Positions 1-8,037 of a DNA stretch of 64,000 bases are shown here, piece by piece. Position 1 is the first letter of the stretch. Each line of letters begins with the position of its first letter. The notes beneath the pieces are model-generated. The model ran no database searches. It saw only the letters and a program-made list of their open reading frames with translations, and had not been told where the DNA came from. The position numbers were made by a program, and so were the translations under genes. Source of the DNA: Pseudokineococcus lusitanus (GTDB taxonomy: Bacteria > Actinomycetota > Actinomycetes > Actinomycetales > Quadrisphaeraceae); contig NZ_RJKN01000002.1 in NCBI RefSeq assembly GCF_003751265.1, positions 496,001 to 560,000 on the forward strand, read 5' to 3'.

Positions 1-1102
1 CGTGGCGGGGCCGCGGGCCCGTGCGGTCGCGCTCGACGAGCACCAGGCGCCGGTGGCTCGTCGTCACCGGCATGACGGTGAAGCCGTCGTACCGGTGCAG
101 CCTCTTGCCCTTCGCCGCGGCCGTGAGGTTCTTGGCCAGGACGTCGACCTGCTTCCGCAGCCCGCCGCCCGACGAGCTGGTCTCCAGGGCGGCCACGTCG
201 CCGATCGACCAGACGGCGTCGGAGGCGCGCGAGCGCAGCGTCTCCGGGTCCACGTCGACCTGCCCCGCGGGCGCCCCGAGGCCGGCGTCGGTGACCCAGC
301 GCGGCCCGCGGTAGTGCGGCACGACGTGGGCGTGCGCGAGGTCGTCGAGCCGCACGGTGCCGGTCGGCGTCGTCAGCTCGACGGAGCGCAGGACGGGGTC
401 GACGCGCGCCACCCGGGTGTGCCGCAGGACGCGGACCCCGTACCGCTCGAACATCTTCTCGAGGCGGGCGTCCGCCTTCGGCACCTCGGTGACGTGCTCG
501 CCGGGCAGGGCGAGGACGACCTCGAGGTCGTCGAGGACGCCCGCGCGGCGCCAGGCGTCGCAGGCCATGAGCAGCGGCTTGAGGGCGGTGGCCGCGCACG
601 GCGCCGGCTCCGGCGGCACGGTGAAGAGGACGGTGCCCGAGCGGATCCCGCTTAGCGCCGGCCAGACGAGCGGCGCGGCGGAGGGCACGTACGTCGAGGT
701 GGCCCAGCCCGCCGAGTACGCGGACTGCAGGCCCGGGGTGTCGTCCCAGTCCTCCTGCGTGCCGGGGCAGACCACGAGCGTCGTGTACCGGAGGCGCCGG
801 CCGCGCCCCGTCGTGACCGTGCGGGTCGCGGTGTCGACCGCCGCGACGGCGTCCTTCACCCAGCGGACGCCGTCGGGGACGACCTTCCCCATCGGCTTCT
901 CCAGCGAGCGCATCCTCACCTCGCCGGCGCCGACGTAGTTCATCAGCGGGCGGTACCGGTGGACGGGCGAGGGCTCGACGAGGACGACGTCGCGCCACCC
1001 GTCCCTCAGCAGCCTCGCCGCCAGCGAGATGCCGGCGTTGCCACCACCCACGACGACGACCTCGGCGGGCTCGGGCAGGACGGCGGTGGCGGGGAGGGGC
1101 AC
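1..1102 (-). CDS. FAD/NAD(P) oxidoreductase, sulfide:quinone reductase-like (partial)
   Basis: The gene is read on the minus strand from a GTG at 1102 and runs off the left edge, so its C-terminus is missing. About 25 residues in it has a Rossmann FAD-binding motif, VVVVGGGNAGISLA, followed by VEPSPVHRYRPL and a VGAGE segment that resemble the flavoprotein subgroup containing type II sulfide:quinone oxidoreductases. Such enzymes pass electrons from sulfide or a related donor to quinone at the membrane. A second conserved stretch, SIGDVAALE, is the usual FAD-contacting Asp region near the end of the family. The reductive-centre cysteines cannot be judged confidently because the end is missing. 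The substrate is inferred only from family resemblance; a ferredoxin or NADH reductase is an alternative. Confidence 0.75.
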   Translation of the reverse strand, partial: MPLPATAVLPEPAEVVVVGGGNAGISLAARLLRDGWRDVVLVEPSPVHRYRPLMNYVGAGEVRMRSLEKPMGKVVPDGVRWVKDAVAAVDTATRTVTTGRGRRLRYTTLVVCPGTQEDWDDTPGLQSAYSAGWATSTYVPSAAPLVWPALSGIRSGTVLFTVPPEPAPCAATALKPLLMACDAWRRAGVLDDLEVVLALPGEHVTEVPKADARLEKMFERYGVRVLRHTRVARVDPVLRSVELTTPTGTVRLDDLAHAHVVPHYRGPRWVTDAGLGAPAGQVDVDPETLRSRASDAVWSIGDVAALETSSSGGGLRKQVDVLAKNLTAAAKGKRLHRYDGFTVMPVTTSHRRLVLVERDRTGPRPRH

Positions 1103-1148
1103 CTGCCGACCATCGCCGCGCGCGAGAGGGGGCGCCACCCGTGGGGGC

Positions 1149-2093
1149 TCAGCCCAGCGCGTCGACGACGACCTCGGTCGCGGCGGCGAGCAGGGCGTCG
1201 TCGTACGCCGCGTCCTCGCCCGCGTCACGGCGGTCGGACATCAGCGCGAGGACCAGCGGCGCCCGGTCCGGCGGGCGGACGACGGCGACGACGTCCCGGG
1301 TGCCGTACGCGGCAGCGCCGGACTTGTCGGCGACCACCCACCCGTCGGGCACGCCGGCGCGGACGAGCGCCGACGTCGTCGTCGTCCCGCGCAGCCAGGT
1401 GTCGAGCAGCTCGCGGTCGTCCACCGCGAGCGCGTCGCCGAGCAGCACCCGCTCGAGGGTGCCCGCGAGCGCCCGCGGGGTGCTCGTGTCCCGCTCGTCG
1501 CCCGGACCGACGTCGTTGAGGCCGGGCTCGGGACGGTCGGCGCGGGTGGTCGTGTCGCCGAGGTCGCGGAGCCAGTCCTGCAGCGCCGCGGGCCCGCCCA
1601 GCTCGTCGTAGAGGAGGTTGGCGGCGGTGTTGTCGCTGTCCTGCGCGGCGGCGCGGGCGACCTCCCGGAGCGGGAGACCGTCGTCGACGTGCTGCTCGGT
1701 GACGGGTGAGGAGGTGACCAGGTCGCCCGTCCCCCACGTGACGACGCGGTCGAGGTCGGCGTCGCCGTCGAGGACGGCGGCCGCGGAGAAGGCCTTGAGC
1801 GTCGAGGCCGCGGCGAAGCGCTCGTCCGCCCGGTGCTCGACCACCGCGCCCGACCCGGTGTCGAGCGCCATGACCCCGAGACGGGCGTCGAAGTCCTCCT
1901 CCAGCGCGGCGAGGCGCTCCGCCACCTGCGGGTCGGCGGCGGGCGGCGACGGCGGCACCTCGGCACCCGGCGAGGCGGTCGACGACGACGGCGGCGTGGC
2001 CGGCGGGTCGGCCGGACCCGTGGTTGTCGGCTCCGCCCCGCACCCGGCGAGCAGGAGCGCTGCGACGACGACGAGCGGGAGGGAGCGGGTCAC
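1149..2093 (-). CDS. bla: class A beta-lactamase, lipoprotein
   Basis: This encodes a serine beta-lactamase of about 314 residues that would hydrolyse beta-lactam antibiotics at the cell surface. The signal peptide ends in a lipobox (LLAGC), so the enzyme is probably lipid-anchored. Class A motifs are all present in order: STLK (active-site Ser and Lys), SDN, an omega-loop with PEPGLN carrying the general-base Glu, and KSG in place of the usual KTG. A linker rich in Pro, Ser and Thr separates the anchor from the catalytic domain. The GTG at 2093 is chosen because a TAGCGT box sits 7 bases before it, as in several leaderless genes nearby; an in-frame GTG at 2123 is possible. It lies just downstream of an SDR gene on the same strand. 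Confidence 0.9.
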   Translation of the reverse strand: MTRSLPLVVVAALLLAGCGAEPTTTGPADPPATPPSSSTASPGAEVPPSPPAADPQVAERLAALEEDFDARLGVMALDTGSGAVVEHRADERFAAASTLKAFSAAAVLDGDADLDRVVTWGTGDLVTSSPVTEQHVDDGLPLREVARAAAQDSDNTAANLLYDELGGPAALQDWLRDLGDTTTRADRPEPGLNDVGPGDERDTSTPRALAGTLERVLLGDALAVDDRELLDTWLRGTTTTSALVRAGVPDGWVVADKSGAAAYGTRDVVAVVRPPDRAPLVLALMSDRRDAGEDAAYDDALLAAATEVVVDALG

Positions 2094-2126
2094 CGCCCGG
2101 ACGCTACGAGGGGCCGGGCCCACGCC

Positions 2127-2861
2127 TCACCACGGCACCACCCCTGCGTCCTCGAAGAAGCCGCCGGTCGGGCCGCCGTCCGGCAGCGTCGCGAGCCGGA
2201 CCGGCGTCGCCGCCCCCTCCTGAGGGCTGCGGGTCCCACGGTGGCTGTTGAGGTCGGTGGCCACGAAGCCCGGGCACGCCGCGTTGACGAGGACGCCGGT
2301 GCCCTCGAGCTCGTGGACGTACTGGAGCATCACCGCGTTGAGGAAGGTCTTGCTGGGCGCGTAGGCGACGGCGACCGGGCCGGTGACGAGCTCCCCGCCG
2401 CCCGCCGCCTGCCGGGCCAGCGAGCCGACGCCGCTGGACACCAGGACGACGCGCGGGGACGCGGAGCGCCGCAGCAGCGGCAGCACGGCGTTCGTCACCC
2501 GGATCACGCCCAGCACGTTGGTCTCCACGACGGCGCGGACGACGTCGAGGTCCACGGTGCTCGGCCGCTGCTCCGGCCCGCCGGTGATGCCCGCGTTGTT
2601 GACGAGGGCGTCGAGCCGGCCGTACCGGTCCTCGAGGAGGGCCGCGGCCGCCCTCACGCTCGCGTCGTCGGTCACGTCGAGCGGGACGCCGAACGCCTCG
2701 ACGCCGCTTGCCCGCAGCCGCGTCACCGCCGCCTCCCGCCGCGCGTCGTCCCGCGCCCCGACGCCGACGGCGTGCCCGAGGGCGCCGAGGCCCGCCGCGA
2801 CCTCGTACCCGATCCCCTTGTTGGCGCCCGTGACGAGGGCCACCTTCTGCTGCTCGCTCAT
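2127..2861 (-). CDS. short-chain dehydrogenase/reductase
   Basis: This is an NAD(P)-dependent SDR oxidoreductase of 244 residues. It has the cofactor motif TGANKGIG near the N-terminus, the structural NNAG motif around residue 80 and the catalytic YAPSK (Tyr and Lys) near residue 150. The TGANKGIG form is typical of carbonyl-reductase-like SDRs. The ATG at 2861 places the Rossmann motif about 10 residues in, as usual; an upstream GTG at 2891 would add an unlikely tail. It is divergent from the LysR gene at 2966, with a palindrome between them, so the LysR protein probably controls it. The substrate is unknown. Confidence 0.88.
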   Translation of the reverse strand: MSEQQKVALVTGANKGIGYEVAAGLGALGHAVGVGARDDARREAAVTRLRASGVEAFGVPLDVTDDASVRAAAALLEDRYGRLDALVNNAGITGGPEQRPSTVDLDVVRAVVETNVLGVIRVTNAVLPLLRRSASPRVVLVSSGVGSLARQAAGGGELVTGPVAVAYAPSKTFLNAVMLQYVHELEGTGVLVNAACPGFVATDLNSHRGTRSPQEGAATPVRLATLPDGGPTGGFFEDAGVVPW

Positions 2862-2916
2862 GCCCCGAGCCTGCGTCCCTGGGCCGGTCACGGTCCAAGA
2901 CCACCGCGGTCGTCCT

Positions 2917-2935
2917 CGATACCGCAGGGGTATCG
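2917..2935. promoter_or_regulatory. LysR-type operator palindrome
   Basis: The inverted repeat CGATACC-N5-GGTATCG lies between the divergent SDR and LysR genes. It contains ATAC-N7-GTAT, which fits the T-N11-A pattern of LysR-family binding sites. It is 18 bases upstream of the TAGCGT box (2953-2958) that precedes the LysR start. Confidence 0.65.
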
Positions 2936-2965
2936 ACGCCGGTCGGGAGGCGTAGCGTCGTCGCC

Positions 2966-3811
2966 GTGGAGTCCCGGGAGCTGCGCTACTTCGTCGCCGT
3001 CGCCGAGGAGCTCCACGTCGGGCGCGCCGCCGAGCGGCTGGGCATGGCGCAGCCCCCGCTGTCCCGGGCGGTCGCGCAGCTGGAGCGCCGTCTGGGCGTC
3101 ACCCTGCTCGACCGCAGCCGCCCCCTGCGGCTCACCGACGCGGGGGCGGTGCTGCTGCGCGAGGGGCGCGCCGCGCTCGACGCCCTCGAGGCCGCCGAGC
3201 AGCGCACCCGCCGGGCGGCGCCGACGCCGGCCGGTGCCCCCGGCATCGCGATCGCCGTCAAGGCCGGCGCGTCCGACGAGCTCCTCGCCAAGCTGCTCGA
3301 CGCCTACGCCGCCGAACCGGGGGCGGTCCCCGTCGAGGTCGTCCTCTGCGGGCCCGCCCAGCAGGCACGGCTCCTGCGGACGGGTCGGGTGGACGTCGCC
3401 CTCCTCCACCCGCCGATCGACGACGTCGAGGGCCTCGACACCGAGGTCCTGCACGAGGAGGGCCAGGTCGCGCTGCTGCCCGCCGGCCACCCGCTGAGCA
3501 CGCGGGCGGCGGTGACGACGGCGGAGGTCGGGGACCTGCCGGGGCTGCCCGCGCCGCGGTGGCCCCGGGCCGACGGGACCTACCCCGACGGCCCGGGCCC
3601 CGAGGTGCACGACCACGCCCAGCTGCTGCAGCTCGTCGCGCTCGGGCGGACGACCGTCGTCGTGCCCGACCAGGTGCGCGGGCAGCTGCGCGGCGGTGTC
3701 GCGGCCATCCCGGTGACGGACGCGCCGCGCGTCACGACCGTCGTCGCCTGGCCGCCGCACAGCCGGTCGCTGCCCGTGGCGCGGCTCGTGACCACCGCGC
3801 TGCGGCTGTGA
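2966..3811 (+). CDS. LysR family transcriptional regulator
   Basis: This 281-residue protein has a typical LysR N-terminal winged helix-turn-helix: RELRYFVAVAEELHVGRAAE, then MAQPPLSRAVAQLE as the recognition helix region. The remaining part is the periplasmic-binding-protein-like effector domain. The GTG start is set by family length and by a TAGCGT box at 2953-2958 seven bases before it, which suggests a leaderless transcript. It is divergent from the SDR gene ending at 2127, and the shared palindrome at 2917-2935 suggests it regulates that gene and itself. The effector is unknown. Confidence 0.9.
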   Translation: MESRELRYFVAVAEELHVGRAAERLGMAQPPLSRAVAQLERRLGVTLLDRSRPLRLTDAGAVLLREGRAALDALEAAEQRTRRAAPTPAGAPGIAIAVKAGASDELLAKLLDAYAAEPGAVPVEVVLCGPAQQARLLRTGRVDVALLHPPIDDVEGLDTEVLHEEGQVALLPAGHPLSTRAAVTTAEVGDLPGLPAPRWPRADGTYPDGPGPEVHDHAQLLQLVALGRTTVVVPDQVRGQLRGGVAAIPVTDAPRVTTVVAWPPHSRSLPVARLVTTALRL

Positions 3812-3830
3812 CCGGCTGCGCGGCAGCGGC

Positions 3831-4529
3831 TCACCAGTCGAGCGGTCCGTGCCGGTCGCTGTAGGTGCCGGTGGGGCCGTCGATGCCGACGGTCGCCATC
3901 CGGACGATGACCTCTGCGCCCTCCTCCACGGTCTGCGGGCCGCTGTTCCCGTTGAACTCGGTGGCGGTGTACCCGGGGTCGACGCAGTTGACGCGCAGGT
4001 CGGGCAGGGCCGCCGCCCACTGGCTCGTGAGCATGTTGAGCGCCGCCTTCGACGACGTGTACGCCGGCGCCTGGAACGAGCTCTCCACCCGGCCGGGCTC
4101 GGAGGTGACGGCGTGCGAGCCGAGCCCGCTGGAGACGTTGACGACGACGCCGGCCGACGAGCGGCGCAGCAGCGGCAGGAAGGCGTGGAGGACCCGGACG
4201 GGGCCGAGGACGTTGACGGCGAAGACCTCCTCGACGTCCGCAGCGGTCACCTCGGGGGTCGGACGCGCCGTCCCGGGGATGCCGGCGTTGTTGACGAGGA
4301 CGTCGAGCGACCCGCCCGTGACGGCGCCGACCTCCTCCGCGGCCCGGGCGACGGTCGCGTCGTCCGTCACGTCGAGCTGCACGAAGCGGGCGCCGAGCGC
4401 GTCGGCGGCCTCGCGGCCCCGGTCGGCGTCGCGCGCGCCGACCCACACGTCGTGGCCGAGCCCGCGCAGCTGCCGCGCGGCCTCCCGGCCGAGTCCCTTG
4501 TTGGCACCGGTGATGAGGATGGATGACAT
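3831..4529 (-). CDS. short-chain dehydrogenase/reductase
   Basis: This is a 232-residue SDR with the same TGANKGLG cofactor motif as the gene at 2127-2861, an NNAG motif, and YTSSK as the catalytic Tyr/Lys pair. The ATG at 4529 gives MSSILITGANKG, a standard N-terminus. This ATG shares bases with the ATG of the divergent XRE regulator in the tetranucleotide CATG at 4527-4530, so the two coding regions overlap at their 5' ends. The two TGANKG-type SDRs are probably paralogues, each beside its own regulator. The substrate is unknown. Confidence 0.88.
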   Translation of the reverse strand: MSSILITGANKGLGREAARQLRGLGHDVWVGARDADRGREAADALGARFVQLDVTDDATVARAAEEVGAVTGGSLDVLVNNAGIPGTARPTPEVTAADVEEVFAVNVLGPVRVLHAFLPLLRRSSAGVVVNVSSGLGSHAVTSEPGRVESSFQAPAYTSSKAALNMLTSQWAAALPDLRVNCVDPGYTATEFNGNSGPQTVEEGAEVIVRMATVGIDGPTGTYSDRHGPLDW

Positions 4530-5544
4530 GACGACCACGCTGCGCCCCCGCCCGGCCCCGCACAACGGGTCGGTCGGGGGTACCACCGCGGGTCCCACCC
4601 TCGCGGGCACCGCCCGGCCCGTCGGGGCGCCGCGCGACGACCTCGCGGCGTGCCTGCGCGCCTGGCGCGAGCGCCTCTCCCCCGAGTCCGCCGGGCTGCC
4701 CGCCGCCCCGCTGCGCCGGGCGCGCGGCCTGCGGCGCGAGGAGGTCGCGTCCCTGGCCGGCATCTCCGTCAACTACCTCGTGCGCCTGGAGCAGGGACGG
4801 GCCCAGGCGCCGTCGGCGTCCGTCGTCGCGGCGCTGGCCGCGGCGCTGCGACTCGATCCCGACGAGTCCGAGCACCTGCACCGGCTCACCGGGCTCGCCG
4901 TCCCGACGCCGCGCGTCGCCGGCCGCGAGGTGACGCCGTCGCTGCGGCGGCTCGTCGACCGCTTCGCCGACGTGCCGCTCATCGTCGTCGACGCCGCGTG
5001 GGGCGTCGTGGCCGGCAACCCGCTGGCCGCCGTCTTCCTCGGCACGGACCCCGTCGGGGAGAACGCCGCGCGCCGCCAGTTCCTCGGCCCGCCGCTGGTG
5101 CGCCGGGCCGCCGTCGAGGACGCCGCCTTCGAGCGCGACGTCGTCGGCGAGCTGCACCGCCAGGCCGTCCGCCACCCCGACGACGCGGGGGTCCGCGCCG
5201 TCGTCGCCGAGCTCCGCGAGCACTCGCCGCGCTTCGCGGCGCTCTGGGCCGAGCGGCCCGTCGGCCTCCACGCCTCGTCCCGCAAGACCTTCGACCACCC
5301 CGCCGTCGGCACGGTGACCGTCGACTGCGACGTCCTCGAGGCCCGCGGCACCGACCTCCGCGTCGTCGTCTGGACCGCGGCGCCCGGCACGGCGGACGCC
5401 GCGGCGATGGACCGGATGCGGGAGCTGGCAGCGGCGAGCAGCGCGTGGACCGCCGCCGACGGGACGGCCCAGGACCTGTCCCGTGGTCAGGACGGGTCGA
5501 CGACCGGGACGTCGAAGGGGCGCGTCGCGACCCCGGTCCCGTAG
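4528..5544 (+). CDS. XRE-family regulator with MmyB-like ligand-binding domain
   Basis: The protein (338 residues from this ATG) has an N-terminal helix-turn-helix, with RRARGLRREEVASLAGISVN followed by YLVRLEQG, the signature of actinobacterial XRE/MmyB regulators. A PAS-like MmyB domain follows, ending with the conserved ASSRKTFDHPAVG motif. It is divergent from the SDR gene at 3831-4529, which it probably controls. The first 35 residues are low-complexity and the true start could be the in-frame ATG at 4519. No GTG or ATG occurs between 4531 and the HTH. Its last 58 bases overlap the 3' end of the convergent RES toxin gene. Confidence 0.85.
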   Translation: MTTTLRPRPAPHNGSVGGTTAGPTLAGTARPVGAPRDDLAACLRAWRERLSPESAGLPAAPLRRARGLRREEVASLAGISVNYLVRLEQGRAQAPSASVVAALAAALRLDPDESEHLHRLTGLAVPTPRVAGREVTPSLRRLVDRFADVPLIVVDAAWGVVAGNPLAAVFLGTDPVGENAARRQFLGPPLVRRAAVEDAAFERDVVGELHRQAVRHPDDAGVRAVVAELREHSPRFAALWAERPVGLHASSRKTFDHPAVGTVTVDCDVLEARGTDLRVVVWTAAPGTADAAAMDRMRELAAASSAWTAADGTAQDLSRGQDGSTTGTSKGRVATPVP

Positions 5545-6128
5545 GGCCGCAGCTCGGCGAGCAGGGCCACGTCCTCGACCAGGCGGCCCACGCGGGTGCG
5601 CCACCCCCGCAGACGCGTCCGCGGGCCGGCAGGGCCGAAGAGCGCGACGCCGAGCGCCCGCGCGGCGGGGTCGTGCCGGACGGGCGCCACGAGCCCGGGG
5701 TGCCCCGCCGCCCGCAGCGCCCGCGCCCACCGCTGGGGCAGCGCGTACGCGCTGCCGGCGAAGAGGTCCGCCGTGACGCCGTGGCGGCGGGCGCCTGCGG
5801 CGTGGAGGTCCGCGAGGGCCAGCGACGTCCCGGTGCGCTCCGCGGTCACCATCCGACGGCGCTCGACGTCCTCCCGGTCGACGAGGCCCGTGCCGCGGAA
5901 GACCTCGAGCCAGGCGCCGCTGCGTCGGTCGGCGAGGTAGCAGGTGCCCTCGGGGGGCGGGAGGTCGTACCGACCACCGCCGTCGGACGGGTCGCTCGAG
6001 AAGAAGAACGGCTCGCGGGCACGACCGTCCCTTCCCCGGGCCCGGACGACCCGGTGGAGGACGTCCCCGCTCCGCACCTCGCGGGTGGGGAAGCCGTCCA
6101 GCGACGGCGGTGGCGACGTCGCCGGCAT
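5487..6128 (-). CDS. RES-domain toxin (predicted NAD+ phosphorylase)
   Basis: This 213-residue protein is a RES-domain toxin. Known members (MbcT, ParT) degrade NAD+ by phosphorolysis or ADP-ribosyl transfer. An N-terminal LHRVVRA stretch supplies the conserved Arg, followed by FFSSDPSDGGGRYDLP, then TCYLADRRSGAWLEVF with the conserved Tyr and Glu. Its ATG at 6128 overlaps the stop of the upstream antitoxin as TGATG, so translation is probably coupled. Antitoxin-first order is the usual arrangement for this family. The 3' end overlaps the convergent XRE gene by 58 bases. The family call is strong; activity is inferred. Confidence 0.85.
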   Translation of the reverse strand: MPATSPPPSLDGFPTREVRSGDVLHRVVRARGRDGRAREPFFFSSDPSDGGGRYDLPPPEGTCYLADRRSGAWLEVFRGTGLVDREDVERRRMVTAERTGTSLALADLHAAGARRHGVTADLFAGSAYALPQRWARALRAAGHPGLVAPVRHDPAARALGVALFGPAGPRTRLRGWRTRVGRLVEDVALLAELRPYGTGVATRPFDVPVVDPS

Positions 6129-6679
6129 CAGGCGGCCAGCGCCCGCGCCCACGCCCTCGCGGAGGCCACGGCCGCGGCGACGTCGCCCTCCCGCAGGCGC
6201 TGGACGGGCGTGTCCCCGTCGAGGTCCGGCTGGGCGGAGACGAACCAGGACGCCACCGTCCACCGCGACACCAGGTCCTCCGGCAGCTCCCGGAGGACGC
6301 CGTCGACCCCGGCAAGGGGTGCGCCGCCGACGAGCTGGAAGCGCGGGTAGACCACGCGCCCCGACCCCGTGGTCAGGGCGAGGAGGCCTCGCCGCTTGCT
6401 GACGGCCTGCCGGGAGACGGGCCGGCCGTCCCGCGCGAGCACCGTCCGCAGGCCGTCGACGTCGTAGAAGCCGCCGAGGTGGTCGGTCCAGCGCTCCGCC
6501 GAGCCGAGCACGTGGTCGACGGCCTCCGCGGCCGCCACCCCGGGGTCGTCGATGCGGTCGAGCACCGTCCCTGCCGGGTCGCGCAGCAGCAGCTCGCCGA
6601 GCACCCGCTCGAGGAAGGACCGCTGCACGGCCGACGCCCGGCCGAGATCGGCACCCTCGTGAGCCACCGCGTGCGTCAT
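6128..6679 (-). CDS. antitoxin of RES system, Xre/MbcA/ParS-like
   Basis: This 183-residue protein precedes the RES toxin in the same operon. The middle contains a DNA-binding-like segment (SRQAVSKRRGLLAL, then GRVVYPRFQL) typical of actinobacterial antitoxins partnered with RES toxins. The C-terminus (SWFVSAQPDLDGDTPVQRL, then GDVAAAVASAR) matches the Xre/MbcA/ParS toxin-binding domain in which the antitoxin plugs the NAD+ pocket. The ATG at 6679 has a GAGG ribosome-binding site 7 bases upstream. Direct repeats at 6723-6739 upstream may be its operator, since such antitoxins usually autoregulate. Confidence 0.83.
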   Translation of the reverse strand: MTHAVAHEGADLGRASAVQRSFLERVLGELLLRDPAGTVLDRIDDPGVAAAEAVDHVLGSAERWTDHLGGFYDVDGLRTVLARDGRPVSRQAVSKRRGLLALTTGSGRVVYPRFQLVGGAPLAGVDGVLRELPEDLVSRWTVASWFVSAQPDLDGDTPVQRLREGDVAAAVASARAWARALAA

Positions 6680-6722
6680 CGAGCACCTCGTCCGGTCGTG
6701 GGGACCCCCATGCTCGGCCGCG

Positions 6723-6739
6723 CCTGTCAACCCTGTCAA
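6723..6739 (-). promoter_or_regulatory. TTGACAGG direct repeats upstream of toxin-antitoxin operon
   Basis: Two identical 8-base copies, TTGACAGG on the minus strand, lie 9 bases apart and 44 to 60 bases upstream of the antitoxin start. Each contains a perfect -35 hexamer, TTGACA. No good -10 was found at 17 bases, so these may be operator half-sites, a -35 element, or both. Confidence 0.45.
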
Positions 6740-6749
6740 CCCCGGAGCC

Positions 6750-7403
6750 TCAGCCCCACCCCTCGCCGAAGACCACCTCGCCGGGCGGCGGGAGCACCCC
6801 GTCCACCGGGTCGCCGAGGAAGGGGTCGAGCACCTCGTCGTCGTGCTCCGGCTCGGGTGCGGCCGGCGGGTCGGGCCGCAGGAGGACCCGTGCCCCGTGG
6901 AGGACCTCCAGGCCGTCGACCTCGTACCAGGGCTCGCCCTGCTCGTGCAGGAGCGCCTGGACGGCCATGGCCGGGCCGTCCACCGCGACGGCGGTGTCGG
7001 CGTCGTCCTCCTCGGGGCGCATCCGGCGGTGGGCGGCGCGGCCGGCGGCGACGAGGGCGTCGCCGTCCACGACGCCCAGGTCCCAGCGGCTCACGACGCT
7101 GATGGCGTCGGAGATCTCGACCGATCCCTCGTCCTCCTCGTCCTCGTCGTCCTCGAGGTGGTCGAGGTCGGCGTCGAGCGGCAGGACGTAGGCGCCGGTG
7201 TGGTCGGCGGCCCGCTCCTGCCAGTCGACGGCGGCCCGCGACACGGCGTCCGCGAGGGCGAAGAAGGCCGGCATCTCCGCCGACCCGCCGTGCATCCCCG
7301 CCGCGCCCTCGACGAAGCGGTCGAGCTCGGCGGTCAGCGCGGCCGTGGCCTCGCGCAGCCGGCGGGCGCTCTCGGGCGAGTACTGCTCCACGTGGTCGTC
7401 CAT
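6750..7403 (-). CDS. acidic hypothetical protein
   Basis: I do not recognise this 217-residue protein. The N-terminal third is helical (SARRLREATAALTAELDRF). A very acidic linker, LEDDEDEEDEGS, lies near residue 85, and a C-terminal part ends in PDPPAAPEPEHDDEV. No signal peptide or membrane segment is visible. The ATG at 7403 (MDDHVEQYSPESAR) is preferred because upstream codons are low-complexity. It lies upstream of the toxin-antitoxin operon on the same strand, but the 70-base gap with repeats argues for separate transcription. Confidence 0.65.
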   Translation of the reverse strand: MDDHVEQYSPESARRLREATAALTAELDRFVEGAAGMHGGSAEMPAFFALADAVSRAAVDWQERAADHTGAYVLPLDADLDHLEDDEDEEDEGSVEISDAISVVSRWDLGVVDGDALVAAGRAAHRRMRPEEDDADTAVAVDGPAMAVQALLHEQGEPWYEVDGLEVLHGARVLLRPDPPAAPEPEHDDEVLDPFLGDPVDGVLPPPGEVVFGEGWG

Positions 7404-7617
7404 GCCGAGGAGGGTGCCGTGCGGAGGGGCCGCGGGCGACGGAGTTGCCGCGCAGGCGCCCGTCGGGTCCGACGTCCCGCAGGTTCCCGGGCCCGGGATC
7501 ATGGCGTTCCTCGGACTCGACGCCCGACGTCGCACCCGGCCTCGCCGTCGGCCCCCGCGGCTAGCCTCGTCGACCAGCCGGGGCCGACGGGCGGCCCCCG
7601 CCCCCGAGGAGGCCGCC

Positions 7618-8037
7618 GTGGCCGGTCACCGCATCTTCGGCACCCCCTTCGCGAGCATCTACCCGCACTACGTCGCCAAGGCGGAGCGCAAGGGGCAGCG
7701 GCGGGAGGACGTCGACCTCGTCGTCTGCTGGCTCACCGGGTACGACGCCGCCGGCCTCGAGCGCGCGCTGACGACCGAGGTCGACCTCGAGACCTTCTTC
7801 GCCGAGGCGCCGGCCGTGACGCCGTACGCCACGCAGATCACCGGGCTGATCTGCGGCGTCCGGGTCGAGGAGGTCGAGGACCCGCTCATGCAGCAGATCC
7901 GCTGGATGGACAAGCTCGTCGACGAGGTCGCCCGCGGCAAGAAGCTCGGGTCGGTGCTGCGGGGCGACGACGTCGACGCCGCCCGGGTGCGGGCGGGGCT
8001 GCCCGCCGGGACGCCGTCGGTGGGGTCCCGCGCATGA
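7618..8037 (+). CDS. DUF2200 family protein
   Basis: This is a 139-residue cytosolic protein that matches the DUF2200 family: an N-terminal IFGTPFASIYPHYVAKAERK, then DLVVCWLTGYD and QITGLICGVRVEEVEDPLM, ending with the basic DKLVDEVARGKKLG. The family has no established function. The GTG at 7618 follows a GAGGAGG ribosome-binding site at about 7606. Its stop codon overlaps the ATG of the next gene (ATGA at 8034-8037), so the two are probably translated together. Confidence 0.82.
   Translation: MAGHRIFGTPFASIYPHYVAKAERKGQRREDVDLVVCWLTGYDAAGLERALTTEVDLETFFAEAPAVTPYATQITGLICGVRVEEVEDPLMQQIRWMDKLVDEVARGKKLGSVLRGDDVDAARVRAGLPAGTPSVGSRA

Noticed and set aside
2091-2123. GTG at 2123 as the beta-lactamase start
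   Set aside because: It gives a longer signal peptide, but the TAGCGT box at 2101-2106 (minus strand) lies 7 bases before GTG 2093, which better fits the leaderless pattern here. The choice is not certain.
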